From: Chryseobacterium phosphatilyticum
Lineage (GTDB): Bacteria > Bacteroidota > Bacteroidia > Flavobacteriales > Weeksellaceae
Assembly (NCBI RefSeq): GCF_002899825.2
Contig: NZ_PPED02000004.1
Location: 434,001-498,000, forward strand
Direction: 5' to 3'
Length of the DNA stretch: 64,000 nucleotides
Part shown: in pieces, positions 24,327-34,360 of the stretch
Layout of the letters: each line of letters opens with the position of its first letter
Numbering within the stretch: the stretch's first letter is position 1
The notes under the pieces: generated by a model
What the model was told of the DNA's origin: nothing
The model's database searches: none
Seen by the model: the letters and a program-made list of their open reading frames with translations, nothing else
Translations under genes and position numbers: made by a program

Positions 24327-26384
24327 CTATGCAAACGGAGGCTTCATACTATTGACAATATTGATTGGCAGCCCTGAAATGCTAGCATGTTTGATATTAT
24401 TAACCAAAGACACACTGTCGGCAGAAGGAAATACATAATTTCCGGTAAAGACACAGTTTTGAAAAAGTGCATGTGATAAATTATCAATATTTCCTCCCTT
24501 CATTTCTACATTTTTAAACTGGATATTACAGGTACTAAAGTCTGAATATGAATGATCAATATTAAAATTATGGATATCACCTCCATCCATAATAAAGGTT
24601 TCGAGATTAGCCCCGCTAAACACAACCCTTCCATATCCAAAACAATCACTTAAGTATATTTTGGCACGTCTTATCTTATCGGCTACATCCATGGAATATA
24701 AATATACTGTAGTAGTTGTAGTAAGTACATTTGTTGTCAACCTGCCGCTGATTTCTATATTGGTACTATGATCCATTTGTATAGCACTATCTTTTATAAT
24801 TTGCACTGCGGTATAAGTCGTTGTAGACTTTGCATTGAGAATCGTATCAGTAATTTTCAGATTTTTAATGTTTACATACTTTCTATTCAAAACACCTAAA
24901 TAGAATCCACTGACTTCATCAGCATCCGTATTAATAATCGGGTTGATTATATTAAGGCTTTCAGGAAGTTTTGGGTCAAGGTATTTTGTATAATTTTCCA
25001 ACAAAAGAGGAGTTCCAATGTTTCCATTTGGGCTAGTATATGAGAACAGATATATATCTTTTTTTCCTATTAGACCATCCACTTCTTTAGCGGTGAATAT
25101 AGGATTATTAATATTAACAATCCCGCCTAAACTTGGGGTATCCATCCTTATTCCAAAAAATATTCTTGCACTTCCACTTACTATAGGAAAATTTAACGTA
25201 ATATCATTGCCCGCAAATTGAAACGCAGCTAAACTTTTCCCCGTTTTTACAATAGTATTATTTGCTGTAAATCTATCTGTCCAATGATCATCTATCCCTT
25301 CTTCCCAAACGCCTCTGTTAATGGTGACGTCTACACTGTTTCTGCCAGTGTATCCATGTCGGCAATCTACTATGTTTCCGTCATTAATAACAACACCTAT
25401 AGAGCTATAATTTGCAATACCATAACCAACTCCATCTTTCCTAAAGCCTTTTATAAAAGGATTATTTATTATGATGTCCGCACAAGTATTTACTTCCAGA
25501 CCCACAGCTCCTGAGTTATTAATTTTATTCAGAATTCGCAGATTATTAAGGGTGACATTATCTCTGCTAACTAATAGATAGGCAATATCGTTTAGAATAC
25601 CTGTGGTTTCAATATTCAGATTATCTATGGAAATATGCTCTTCAAAGATATATTTCTTAACTGTTAATACACCAGGATTATGAGTACTATCTTGCATGTA
25701 AGAACAAACTAATGGTGTAGTTAATTTACCATCACTACTTCTAATAAACTCATTCTTTTTATAATTTTTTTCAGAAGCAGTACCATCACGATCAATTAAA
25801 ATTTCCGTAGAATCAAAATACATGTTTGCGACTCCTAAATTATTAAAACCCACATCTAAACTTCCCCTCTTCATGTTATTCCGTGACCATGCAGCGATAT
25901 CTACTACTTCACCATTAAATCTTCGGGCAATTGTAATGCTTACATCACTACTCTCTCTGAGAAGGATAAACTTACCATCACATCTTCCACTGGTTTTCAT
26001 TTCAAAAGATTGCTTTACTACAACTTTACATTTTCCCGGAATCACCCAGTACAAGTTATTTGTATTTACATACTTAAAATAAGATAAAATAAACGGAGTA
26101 TCATTATAGCTCCCGTTCCCTTTCACCCCAAAATATCTTACATCCAGATCATGCGCAAAATTATGTTCCAGCTTAATCCCTCCCGTTTCAATAATACTTC
26201 CTGCATCATCAACATCTGTTGTTGAAGACAAATGATAAATGATGGGATCTGGAGTATCTCTTTTTTCGTAATAACCTAGTAGACAAACTCCCTTATAAAC
26301 TCCGTTCTGGAGATCAGTGATTTCTGAAGCCGACAGATTTTTCATTTCAGCCATCGTGTTCTTTACAATACATGGAAAACTCAT
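24327..26384 (-). CDS. Right-handed beta-helix (pectate-lyase-like) protein, no signal peptide
   Basis: A protein of 685 residues from ATG 26384. The N-terminal 65 residues (MAEMKNLSASEITDLQNGVYKG, GYYEKRDTPDPIIYHL) resemble the capping region of phage tailspike or pectate-lyase-3-like proteins. VRYFGVKGNGSYNDTPF follows and opens a long parallel beta-helix with stacked N-rich turns (INNPFIKGFRKDG, VINDGNIVDC). No signal peptide or sorting domain is seen, unlike neighbouring secreted proteins. The A+T content appears higher than that of adjacent genes. The in-frame ATG at 26477 would add 31 residues without a signal and is less likely. It could be a phage-derived or T6SS-type cargo, but no phage genes are adjacent. 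Confidence 0.65.
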   Translation of the reverse strand: MSFPCIVKNTMAEMKNLSASEITDLQNGVYKGVCLLGYYEKRDTPDPIIYHLSSTTDVDDAGSIIETGGIKLEHNFAHDLDVRYFGVKGNGSYNDTPFILSYFKYVNTNNLYWVIPGKCKVVVKQSFEMKTSGRCDGKFILLRESSDVSITIARRFNGEVVDIAAWSRNNMKRGSLDVGFNNLGVANMYFDSTEILIDRDGTASEKNYKKNEFIRSSDGKLTTPLVCSYMQDSTHNPGVLTVKKYIFEEHISIDNLNIETTGILNDIAYLLVSRDNVTLNNLRILNKINNSGAVGLEVNTCADIIINNPFIKGFRKDGVGYGIANYSSIGVVINDGNIVDCRHGYTGRNSVDVTINRGVWEEGIDDHWTDRFTANNTIVKTGKSLAAFQFAGNDITLNFPIVSGSARIFFGIRMDTPSLGGIVNINNPIFTAKEVDGLIGKKDIYLFSYTSPNGNIGTPLLLENYTKYLDPKLPESLNIINPIINTDADEVSGFYLGVLNRKYVNIKNLKITDTILNAKSTTTYTAVQIIKDSAIQMDHSTNIEISGRLTTNVLTTTTTVYLYSMDVADKIRRAKIYLSDCFGYGRVVFSGANLETFIMDGGDIHNFNIDHSYSDFSTCNIQFKNVEMKGGNIDNLSHALFQNCVFTGNYVFPSADSVSLVNNIKHASISGLPINIVNSMKPPFA

Positions 26385-26588
26385 AGAAATATTTTTATTG
26401 GTTAATTTTAAAACGAAGGAGTATAAACACCTATTCCTCCAATTTTCTGCAGCAAATATCCTCCTCCGTAGCGTCAAAAATTGACGTATAAAAAAATAAA
26501 AACAAAAAATCTTTCTTTTTTTGTCAGGATTTAAAAAAGGCTTCGACTATAGTTACAATTAACAATTATAACTATCAAAATTACTTTT

Positions 26589-27812
26589 ATGAAAAAAATC
26601 TTTTTTAAAATCATGGCATCCGCAGCAATGAGCATGGCTGCATTTATGCTTTTATCATGTGATAATTCTGACAACAACATGACAGACATGCCCGTTCAGA
26701 GAACGATTACCTTTGAAAATGTCGTTAGTCCAAAAGACTTTGTGCAGAGCGGGAGTTTTCAAGGCACAGGAACTCCTCCTATCATTATGCCCGGACAATC
26801 AACATCTATTAAGTTCAGTGCAGGAAAAACACAGGCGTTGATGTTTGCCACTATGTACGGAGCTTCCAAAGACTGGTTTTTCGCGTCACAACAACCAGGG
26901 ATTAAGCTTTTTGATGGAAATGGAAATGCTATAACGGGTGATGTTTCTTCAAGCGTCCTTTTATGGGATAATGGAACGAAAGACAACGTGACCGGTCAAC
27001 CAGAAAGTAAGTCTATTGCACAAGTACCTAATGTAAATGCCTCACAATTGATGAAGCTGAATCTGGCATACGATGATGTAACTTCTGAGTTTACCTTAAC
27101 CATTACCAATACTTCCGGAGGAACTGCCAACCAGACTCCTTTTTCTCCCGGTGTATGGGCTGTTTCAAATTATAATGGCACTCAGCTATTGAACAGTGCT
27201 CCATTTTTCACCCCTAACGCTTTATCCAATCCTGAGATTACAGATATTGCTCAAATGGGAGACATTAGTAAGATGATGACAAAACTTAATGCCAATACAG
27301 GAATTATGACTGGCCTCTCCCCTGCCCTCGTGGTCATCTACCGTGGTGATAAAAATCCAATTTATGAATTAGGAAAAGCAGACAGCGGAATGGGATTGAA
27401 AAACATTGCACAATTCGGAAATGTAACTCAGCTTCAGGCCAGTTTAAAATCTTTACCTAACGTGAAGGGTGTATATGTTGCCGGAAATGCTCCTGTTCCT
27501 CCGGGAAATAAGATTTCAACAAATTTCTCAGCAGATTCGGGAGATAAAATTGCCTATGCCACCATGTTTGGCTTTTCCAATGATTGGTTCTATGCTAACG
27601 AACAAAGCATCGAAGCCGGTACGAAAGGAGACCTTACCTCAAAAACCATGTTGTTTGATTCCGGAACAGGGATTGATCAGTATCCGGGAGCAGGAAATCA
27701 TCAGGCTCTATTTGGAGGAACTCCGCAAAGTGAAAACAAGGTCATTTCAAAAGTAGGAACAGTATATCCTGTACCGGTAGTACAAAATGTTATTAAAGTA
27801 ACGGTAAACTAA
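26589..27812 (+). CDS. Lipoprotein with two spondin-N-like domains
   Basis: A 407-residue lipoprotein with a lipobox at FMLLSCDNS (Cys about residue 24). Two tandem spondin-N-like domains follow. The first has TFENVVSPKDF, LMFATMYGASKDWFFAS and SPGVWAVSN. The second begins near residue 245 and has IAYATMFGFSNDWFYAN. These Ca-binding beta-sandwiches are common in Bacteroidota surface lipoproteins; ligands are unknown. It ends at a perfect hairpin shared with the convergent NRPS gene. Confidence 0.82.
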   Translation: MKKIFFKIMASAAMSMAAFMLLSCDNSDNNMTDMPVQRTITFENVVSPKDFVQSGSFQGTGTPPIIMPGQSTSIKFSAGKTQALMFATMYGASKDWFFASQQPGIKLFDGNGNAITGDVSSSVLLWDNGTKDNVTGQPESKSIAQVPNVNASQLMKLNLAYDDVTSEFTLTITNTSGGTANQTPFSPGVWAVSNYNGTQLLNSAPFFTPNALSNPEITDIAQMGDISKMMTKLNANTGIMTGLSPALVVIYRGDKNPIYELGKADSGMGLKNIAQFGNVTQLQASLKSLPNVKGVYVAGNAPVPPGNKISTNFSADSGDKIAYATMFGFSNDWFYANEQSIEAGTKGDLTSKTMLFDSGTGIDQYPGAGNHQALFGGTPQSENKVISKVGTVYPVPVVQNVIKVTVN

Positions 27813-27838
27813 TCATATCCTCATCCTTACATAAAAAA

Positions 27839-27866
27839 GACCAGACAGTTTTCTGTCTGGTCTTTT
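27839..27866. terminator. Bidirectional intrinsic terminator
   Basis: A perfect 10-bp stem GACCAGACAG (27839-27848) with CTGTCTGGTC (27853-27862) has a 4-base loop, A's on the left and T's on the right. It sits between the convergent spondin (plus) and NRPS (minus) genes. Confidence 0.92.
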
Positions 27867-27882
27867 AATTCAATAGATAAAG

Positions 27883-30800
27883 TTAAGAGGTCGGAAGTCC
27901 GAGATATTGTAAATACGAATCAAGCAAATTTTTATCAAATACAGGCTCCTTAATACCTGAACCTTCTAAAAACTGAATAACATTAGAACAATCCCATACA
28001 TAGGTATTCTGGTATAACTCAACAGTAGACAATCCTTCATGCATATTATCTTTGAAAAGGCTTGTCAATGGATACAAGCGGTTTTTACTGTCATCTTCCC
28101 ATTGTTTTCTCCATTCTTTATACGGAAGGCTATGTAGCGTAAATGGATAGTACTTTTTGATTAATCCAAAGAAGTCCTCCAGCGTGAGATTGGTTTCAGG
28201 GCTGGCTATCAAATTAAACTTCTTCCCTATAGCATCTTTATTTTTGGTGATATGAGCCATCGCTTGCGTCATATAATCTACGGTAATAAGACCTTCTCTC
28301 AGCTCTGTCAATGCAGGATAAGATTTAAATTCCACACAGTTTTTCACTAATCCTGACCACCACTGATAAGGAGCATTCGCACCCGTTTTGCTATGACACA
28401 TTGCATATCCCAGGCGATATGTAATTAATGGCAGACCTTCTTTCGCCGCTAAATCCGCTACAGCTTCCATCACCCATTTGCTTCTTACATATCCAATATC
28501 TTTACTTACTGACATTAGATTCTGAGCAATATCATCAGACTCCAGCATCACTGTCTTCCCGGTAAATATATGCCCCCAGCTATATACCGATATCGTAGAT
28601 AACAAGGCCAGGCATTTGGTTCTTTCAGCTCCTGCCAGTTTGATGATTTCCCTTAACCCTTCTACATTTGGCGCTTTCATATAAGAATAGGGCTCAATGA
28701 AATTTACTGAACTCCCAGAATGATAGATTACATCAGTTTTTTCTGCCAGCATTTTGAATGTTTTTTCTGAAAGCCCTAATGAAGGTAATGCCAGATCACC
28801 GATTACAGGGATAATTCTTGCTTTCTGTTCTGTTTTTGGAGGAATATGGTACTGCTTGAAGCAACGATCAATTTTTTCCATTGCATGAAATTCATCCTGG
28901 GCTCTTATCAGGCAATAAATATCTGCCACGGTACTATCCAGCAACTCCTGAAGAAGATGAATTCCGACAAAGCCTGTAGCTCCTGTTAAAAATATGGCCG
29001 TTGGGTTCTCTATTTGTTTTGGATCAAAACCACCCGCAAATACCGTCCCCGGCGCAAGGTAAACATCCTGTTGTAAAGCTACATACGGCTCCATATCCTC
29101 CACAGCTCTCGCTTCTCTTATCTCCTTAGAACGTGCAATTAATACTTCTGAAAGTTTTTGTAATACAGGATACTGATAGATATCCCTCAGATAGACTTTC
29201 ACATTCAACCTTCTTTCTAACGCAACTGCTACTACAGCTACCAGGAGAGAATTTCCTCCGATATCAAAAAAGTTATCTGTTATATTAATGACAGGCCGTT
29301 CTAATTCTGAAGACCAAAGATCAGCTATTATTCTCTCCGTCTCATTGGTTGGAGGTTCAAACGAAACCAGTTCTTTTGCTTCTTTATCAGCCAGTTCTTT
29401 TAGATATTGGCTATCTGTCTTTCCATTTGGGGTTAAAGGTATTTTATCTATAAAAATAATCTGAGCCGGGATCATATATCCAGGCAACTCTTCCTTCAGA
29501 AGATTTCTGACTGATACAATATCCTTTTGTGCACCGGATTTTAATACTACAAAAGCAACCAGATATTTGTTACTTCCTGCAGTCTCTTTTGTAATAACTA
29601 CCGCTTCCCGCACCTCACTCTGTTGAACAAGTACCCGCTCTATTTCTCCCAGCTCCACCCTAAATCCACGGATTTTCACCTGATTATCCATTCTTCCCAG
29701 AAATTCAATATCACCATCCGGTAACCATTTGGCCAGGTCTCCGGTACGATAGAGTCTTTGAGCTTCATTGAATGGGTTGACAATAAATTTTGTATCTGTA
29801 AGTTCCTGATTATTAAGATAACCTCTAGCTAAAATATTCCCACCAATATAAAGCTCTCCTATTGCACCTACCGGAAGCAATTCCAGCTGTTCTCCCAAAA
29901 TATAAGCCTGGGTATTAGCTATAGGTTTACCAATTGAAGAAACGTACTTTCCATCTACATCTTTCACCTTTTTGAAAGTTGCAAATACTGTACATTCAGT
30001 AGGTCCGTAATAATCTACCAGTTCAAATTGCAGCTCAGTAGTTAGAACAGGTTTAAGTTTTTCACCACCTGTAAAAAGATACTTCAAAGTTAAATCATCA
30101 TAATTTTTGGAATGATTCACTACTGTTGGAGCCAGCACCGTCGGGGCAAAGCCATGGGTGATACGATGTTTACGGTAATAATCTATTAAAGCCAAAGCAT
30201 CTGTCCGTTCTTCTTCATCAGCTATAAAAAGTGTTGCTCCTGCGGTTAATGCAGACCAGACTTCCCATACAGAAATATCGAATGCCAGACCCGCCACCAG
30301 AGATAATCTTGAAGTATGATCTACATGAAAATGATGATTATGCCATGTGACAAGATGTTGAATAGCTTGATGCCCTACCATTACTCCTTTGGGTTTTCCG
30401 GTGGACCCGGAAGTATAGATGGTATACGCAAGAGAATTTGTGTTTGTAGCATCAATAAACTGATCAACCGGCCGCCCATCAAGATTTGTCATCTTGTCCA
30501 GATCCATTATTTTAGACTGTTCCCTATCGGATAAAAGAGCTCCTAAACGAATATTGGTAATGATTATTTCTGAAGAAGTATCTGAAAGAATATACTCTAC
30601 TCTTTTCACCGGGTAAGCAGGATCAATTGGAACATAAGCAGCTCCCGTCTTGATAATCCCAAGAACAGCTACGATCCACTCTAAGGATCTGTCCATCCAT
30701 ACAGGAACATACTTGCCTTCTTTTATGCCCTTCGCTATCAGAACATTGGCAACCTGGTTACTTCTTAGATCCAGTTCCCGATATGTTATTTTCTGATCAC

Positions 30801-30990
30801 GATATACAACGGCCGTATTTTCAGGATGAAAGTTTACTATTTTCCGGAAAAGAGAGTTCAATGTTTCTTGTTGCTGATAATCCCAACCGGTTTTGTTAAA
30901 TTCATTCAATAATTTCTCTCTGTCTTCAGAGGACAATAATACAGCCTCTCCTAAAGACTGTGATTCTACTTTTTTTGTTGTGTCTGACAT
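27883..30990 (-). CDS. Single-module NRPS, adenylation-thiolation-reductase (A-T-R)
   Basis: A 1035-residue cytoplasmic enzyme with no condensation domain. The adenylation domain (about 45-530) shows A3 TIYTSGSTGKPKG (190-202), A5 YYGPTE, A8 RGFRVELGEIE and the A10 lysine LTPNGK (Lys524). The thiolation domain has FFDIGGNSLL with phosphopantetheine Ser581. The terminal reductase (about 660-1035) has the NADPH motif LTGATGFVG (668-676) and YVRSK (Tyr834, Lys838). It should activate one amino acid and release it reductively as an aldehyde or alcohol. By hand alignment to GrsA the specificity residues read D-I-W-G-F-G-Y-V-F-K. No MbtH or phosphopantetheinyl transferase lies nearby. Confidence 0.93.
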   Translation of the reverse strand: MSDTTKKVESQSLGEAVLLSSEDREKLLNEFNKTGWDYQQQETLNSLFRKIVNFHPENTAVVYRDQKITYRELDLRSNQVANVLIAKGIKEGKYVPVWMDRSLEWIVAVLGIIKTGAAYVPIDPAYPVKRVEYILSDTSSEIIITNIRLGALLSDREQSKIMDLDKMTNLDGRPVDQFIDATNTNSLAYTIYTSGSTGKPKGVMVGHQAIQHLVTWHNHHFHVDHTSRLSLVAGLAFDISVWEVWSALTAGATLFIADEEERTDALALIDYYRKHRITHGFAPTVLAPTVVNHSKNYDDLTLKYLFTGGEKLKPVLTTELQFELVDYYGPTECTVFATFKKVKDVDGKYVSSIGKPIANTQAYILGEQLELLPVGAIGELYIGGNILARGYLNNQELTDTKFIVNPFNEAQRLYRTGDLAKWLPDGDIEFLGRMDNQVKIRGFRVELGEIERVLVQQSEVREAVVITKETAGSNKYLVAFVVLKSGAQKDIVSVRNLLKEELPGYMIPAQIIFIDKIPLTPNGKTDSQYLKELADKEAKELVSFEPPTNETERIIADLWSSELERPVINITDNFFDIGGNSLLVAVVAVALERRLNVKVYLRDIYQYPVLQKLSEVLIARSKEIREARAVEDMEPYVALQQDVYLAPGTVFAGGFDPKQIENPTAIFLTGATGFVGIHLLQELLDSTVADIYCLIRAQDEFHAMEKIDRCFKQYHIPPKTEQKARIIPVIGDLALPSLGLSEKTFKMLAEKTDVIYHSGSSVNFIEPYSYMKAPNVEGLREIIKLAGAERTKCLALLSTISVYSWGHIFTGKTVMLESDDIAQNLMSVSKDIGYVRSKWVMEAVADLAAKEGLPLITYRLGYAMCHSKTGANAPYQWWSGLVKNCVEFKSYPALTELREGLITVDYMTQAMAHITKNKDAIGKKFNLIASPETNLTLEDFFGLIKKYYPFTLHSLPYKEWRKQWEDDSKNRLYPLTSLFKDNMHEGLSTVELYQNTYVWDCSNVIQFLEGSGIKEPVFDKNLLDSYLQYLGLPTS

Positions 30991-31535
30991 TTTTAAGTGA
31001 TTTGGTTAAGTATTTTATTATGGTTCTGATTTTCAATAAAAGACAATTTCTCTCCCGCTCCTATAAAAAACATAGAAGCATTGTGGAACATAGGCAACAC
31101 AATTAATGAGCTAAATGTGGTTTCCTGCCTTTGTATGTAATTCGTTGATATAAATAATAGAGACCAATGAGAAACTCATTTAACCTCAACAGAAAATATT
31201 ATGTATTTTTTTAAGTTTTGGCACTTAAATGCAAACTATTTTTTAATAAATTAATTTTCATAATTAAATATTTATATTGATTCAATAATCAAACTTAACA
31301 TAATATTTTGAATAAATCGTTACATAATTATCATACAGTGCCTATTTTGAGAATAACTTTTTTAAAAACCCCGAAAAACTGAGAGATAATAGGCTGAATG
31401 ACAAAACAAAAGCCCGCTTTTAATCAAGGAAATAATAGAAAAAATAAAATAATCCAATATTTAATCATAATATTAGGAATTTAATAATACAGGAATAAGA
31501 AGGAGTTTATCCCGAAAATGCATAGAATTTGCGAA
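30991..31535. other. 545-bp A+T-rich intergenic region, no gene found
   Basis: No open frame with coding character was seen. The region must hold the NRPS promoter and the 3' end of the comM-like transcript. One TAnnTTTG match occurs on the minus strand at 31290-31297 but lies 300 bp from the NRPS start and lacks a -33 box. A loose GCCTATT (about 31339) and AATAGGC (about 31387) inverted pair is present. Its length and A+T content stand out from other gaps in the window. Confidence 0.6.
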
Positions 31536-33071
31536 TCAGCCATTCCAGAACTCTCTATCTAAACTTCGATACTGAATGGCTTCAGAAATATGAGAGGAAA
31601 GAATGTTTTCAGATCCCTCAAGGTCAGCGATTGTTCGGGCAACCTTCAAAATTCTATCATAAGCACGGGCTGAAAGATTTAACTTTTCCATAGCTAATTT
31701 GATAAGATTAAAAGAGGTTTCGTCCAGTTCACAAAATGCCTCGAGTTCTTTTGGGCCTATTTGGGCATTGCTGCTTATATTCAAATTTTTATATCGTTCA
31801 TTCTGAATATCTCTGGCCTTTAAAACTCTTTCTCTTATATCTTTGCTCTTTTCACCTTTCCTTTTTTCTGAAAGCTGTTCAAATTCGACCTTCTGAACTT
31901 CAATATGAATATCGATTCTATCCAGAAGCGGTCCGGAAAGTTTATTCATATATCGTTGCATTTCGTATACTGAAGACGTATTATTAGGATCATCCGGAAA
32001 GAAACCGCTCGGACTTGGATTCATAGAAGCAACAAGCATAAAACTTGCAGGATAATTTACGGTAAACCTTGCTCTGGAAATGGTAACCTCCCGGTCTTCC
32101 AGAGGTTGTCTCATTACTTCGAGTACAGTTCGCTTAAACTCCGGCATTTCATCCAAAAATAAAACGCCATTATGAGCCAGTGAAATTTCTCCCGGTTGCG
32201 GATAACTTCCACCACCAACAAGAGCAACATCGGAAATGGTGTGATGAGGTGATCTAAAGGGACGAACAGTCATTAAAGCAGCCTCAGTTCCTACTTTTCC
32301 CGCTACCGAATGGATTTTTGTAGTTTCTAATGCTTCCTTTAGGGTCAGTGGAGGTAAAATACTGGGTACTCTTTTGGCCAGCATTGTTTTCCCACTTCCC
32401 GGGGGACCAATCAAAATAATATTATGCCCACCGGCAGCTGCCACTTCCATAGCTCTCTTAGCGGTTTCCTGCCCTTTCACCTCTGAAAAATCAAAAGGAA
32501 AATCGTTAATCTTTTCCTGGAATTCTTTTTGGGTATCCAGTATCATCTTTTCAAGAGGTTTTCCTTCATTAAAAAAATCGATAACCTGTTTAATATTTTC
32601 TACTCCGTAGACATTCAGATTACTGACAATAGCAGCCTCTCTTGCATTTTGAATGGGAAGTATAATTCCTGTAAAACCTTCTTCTTTGGCTTGTATTGCA
32701 ATAGGAAGTACTCCCTTTATAGGTTGTAAACTCCCATCCAGAGAAAGCTCTCCCATGATGATATAATTCTGAATTTCCTCTGCTAAAATCTGATCTGAAG
32801 CGGCGAGAATCCCGATAGCAATACTTAAATCATATGCTGAACCTTCTTTTCTTAGATCTGCAGGAGCCATATTAATCGTAATTTTCTTTCCCGGAATCTT
32901 ATACCCCACATTTTTCAGTGCAGCAGAAATCCTGTAACTACTTTCTTTGATTGCATTATCTGGTAAACCTACCAAATGGTATCCTACTCCTCCCGTATCG
33001 ACATTGACCTCGATCGTTATCGTTTGTGCAGCCACTCCATGAATGGCACTTCCGTAAATTTTAATCAGCAT
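31536..33071 (-). CDS. YifB/ComM family Mg-chelatase-like AAA ATPase
   Basis: A 511-residue cytoplasmic AAA+ protein. In Vibrio the homologue ComM is a branch-migration helicase in natural transformation. The N-terminal YifB domain (about 20-165) has VDTGGVGYHLVGLPDNAIKES and PADLRKEGSAYDLSIAIGIL. The AAA core shows Walker A GPPGSGKTMLAKR (near 220), Walker B-like VLFLDEMPEF, and RQPLEDREVTISRA. A C-terminal helical domain ends in ISEAIQYRSLDREFW. It stands alone after a 545-bp gap. With dprA it may support competence; this is an inference. Confidence 0.93.
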   Translation of the reverse strand: MLIKIYGSAIHGVAAQTITIEVNVDTGGVGYHLVGLPDNAIKESSYRISAALKNVGYKIPGKKITINMAPADLRKEGSAYDLSIAIGILAASDQILAEEIQNYIIMGELSLDGSLQPIKGVLPIAIQAKEEGFTGIILPIQNAREAAIVSNLNVYGVENIKQVIDFFNEGKPLEKMILDTQKEFQEKINDFPFDFSEVKGQETAKRAMEVAAAGGHNIILIGPPGSGKTMLAKRVPSILPPLTLKEALETTKIHSVAGKVGTEAALMTVRPFRSPHHTISDVALVGGGSYPQPGEISLAHNGVLFLDEMPEFKRTVLEVMRQPLEDREVTISRARFTVNYPASFMLVASMNPSPSGFFPDDPNNTSSVYEMQRYMNKLSGPLLDRIDIHIEVQKVEFEQLSEKRKGEKSKDIRERVLKARDIQNERYKNLNISSNAQIGPKELEAFCELDETSFNLIKLAMEKLNLSARAYDRILKVARTIADLEGSENILSSHISEAIQYRSLDREFWNG

Positions 33072-33291
33072 GGGTGTGTTTTTGAAGTAAAAATAACTAA
33101 TATGCTATTTTACAAAGATGTGATTTCGATGGATGGAATTCTTTGAAAATGGATTAATGACAAATGGCATCAATAAAATCATGATTCATCCATTCACTCA
33201 AATTTGATTCTTTAAAAGTTTAGTTTAAGTCAAAAATCCGTCTTCCTCAATCTACAATTTTACTCCAGTATAAAGAGCTGATAGTATACAT

Positions 33292-33320
33292 AAAATCGGC
33301 ACAAATAAATTTGTGCCGAT
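33292..33320 (-). terminator. Intrinsic terminator of the ECF sigma operon
   Basis: A perfect 12-bp inverted repeat ATCGGCACAAAT (33295-33306) and ATTTGTGCCGAT (33309-33320). A-rich sequence on the left reads as a U-tract on the minus-strand transcript. It lies about 40 bp after the stop at 33360. Confidence 0.8.
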
Positions 33321-33359
33321 CTAACCACTATTGAAAACTAACGAAAAGATTATTTAATC

Positions 33360-34325
33360 CTATTTTTTTATGAATTTATTTTTGTACACATTTTTTCCAT
33401 CTGTGCTTTTTGAAACAATAATATAATTTCCCGGTACCAGATGACTTACATCAATGGCCTGATGATGCTGGTGATCTTTTTTCTGCAGAACTAACTTTCC
33501 TGTCATATCAATGATTGAAACTTCTTTATATGATTTGTCAGCCTCTTTTCCGATATAAAGAAACTGAGCGGTAGGGTTTGGATATATTCTTAAACTATTA
33601 TCTTTAGACCTTGTCTCACCTGTTCCCATATTTTCACAAAATTCCCAATTTCCAAAATTGAGTTTCACAAACGAGTTGGTTCCTAGAAACTTACATTGGT
33701 CAGGGCAATACTCCGTACAGGCATAAAATCCATACTGCCCTGATTCTGTAGCAGAGTAAGAATCACCTGTTACTCCACTGACTATACAAGGATCACCTGC
33801 TACAGGTGGGATATTACTGGGGAAGCATTTGTACCAGGTATGTACACCATATACAATAGGGAAAACATTATCAAATTTTACCGATGCTCCTTCACATACA
33901 TTGATTTCTCCGGCACCAAGATCTTCATAGGTTCCCGGAGTAAGAGTAGTCATCATCGCGGGTAATCCATACACAAATCCATCGGCCATAATCGCCGGGC
34001 TCTCTGCGGTGCAGTCTCCCTGGCTCACTACTACTTTAAAATAATACAACTGATCGTTCCCACTGATCGTTAATTGTTGTGAATTGGCTCCCGGAATGGC
34101 TACCCAGGGGTTGTTATTAGGAGTTTGCCAGGTCCATTCCTGTTTGTACCATTGATAGTTGTCAAATACCTGAGTAGAAAGTACTTCATCTTCTGTTTCA
34201 CAGAACAAAATCCTGTCCGGAAACTGTACGCCAAGCCTTGGGCTCGTAATAGTTGGATTGCATTGTGCTTTCATATTCAGCATGCTGAATACCAGAAAAG
34301 CAAAAAAAATTAATTTTGTTTTCAT
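33360..34325 (-). CDS. T9SS-sorted secreted protein
   Basis: A 321-residue protein with a signal peptide (FFAFLVFSMLNMKAQ), a cysteine-containing middle with immunoglobulin-like or PKD-like patterns (VFDNYQWYKQEW, GVHTWYKCFP), and a C-terminal type IX sorting domain (about 245-321: LRIYPNPTAQFLYIG, VSIIDMTGKLVLQ, NYIIVSKS). ATG 34325 places the signal peptide at the N-terminus; a start at 34364 would add 13 residues. It is the last gene of the sigma-factor transcript, 35 bp after the membrane protein gene. It may be the output of that regulatory pair. Confidence 0.85.
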   Translation of the reverse strand: MKTKLIFFAFLVFSMLNMKAQCNPTITSPRLGVQFPDRILFCETEDEVLSTQVFDNYQWYKQEWTWQTPNNNPWVAIPGANSQQLTISGNDQLYYFKVVVSQGDCTAESPAIMADGFVYGLPAMMTTLTPGTYEDLGAGEINVCEGASVKFDNVFPIVYGVHTWYKCFPSNIPPVAGDPCIVSGVTGDSYSATESGQYGFYACTEYCPDQCKFLGTNSFVKLNFGNWEFCENMGTGETRSKDNSLRIYPNPTAQFLYIGKEADKSYKEVSIIDMTGKLVLQKKDHQHHQAIDVSHLVPGNYIIVSKSTDGKNVYKNKFIKK

Positions 34326-34360
34326 GTTTAAATATTTATGGTTGATGTTAATTTTTATAT

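Noticed and set aside
26385-26477. Longer N-terminus for the beta-helix protein
   Set aside because: The added residues carry no signal peptide, and the shorter form starts at the recognisable cap region.
24327-27812. Prophage or integrated element around the beta-helix gene
   Set aside because: No integrase, attachment repeats, capsid or lysis genes are present, and the flanking genes are ordinary chromosomal ones.
31290-31297. TAAGTTTG on the minus strand as the NRPS promoter
   Set aside because: It lies 300 bp from the start codon and has no TTG box at the right distance.
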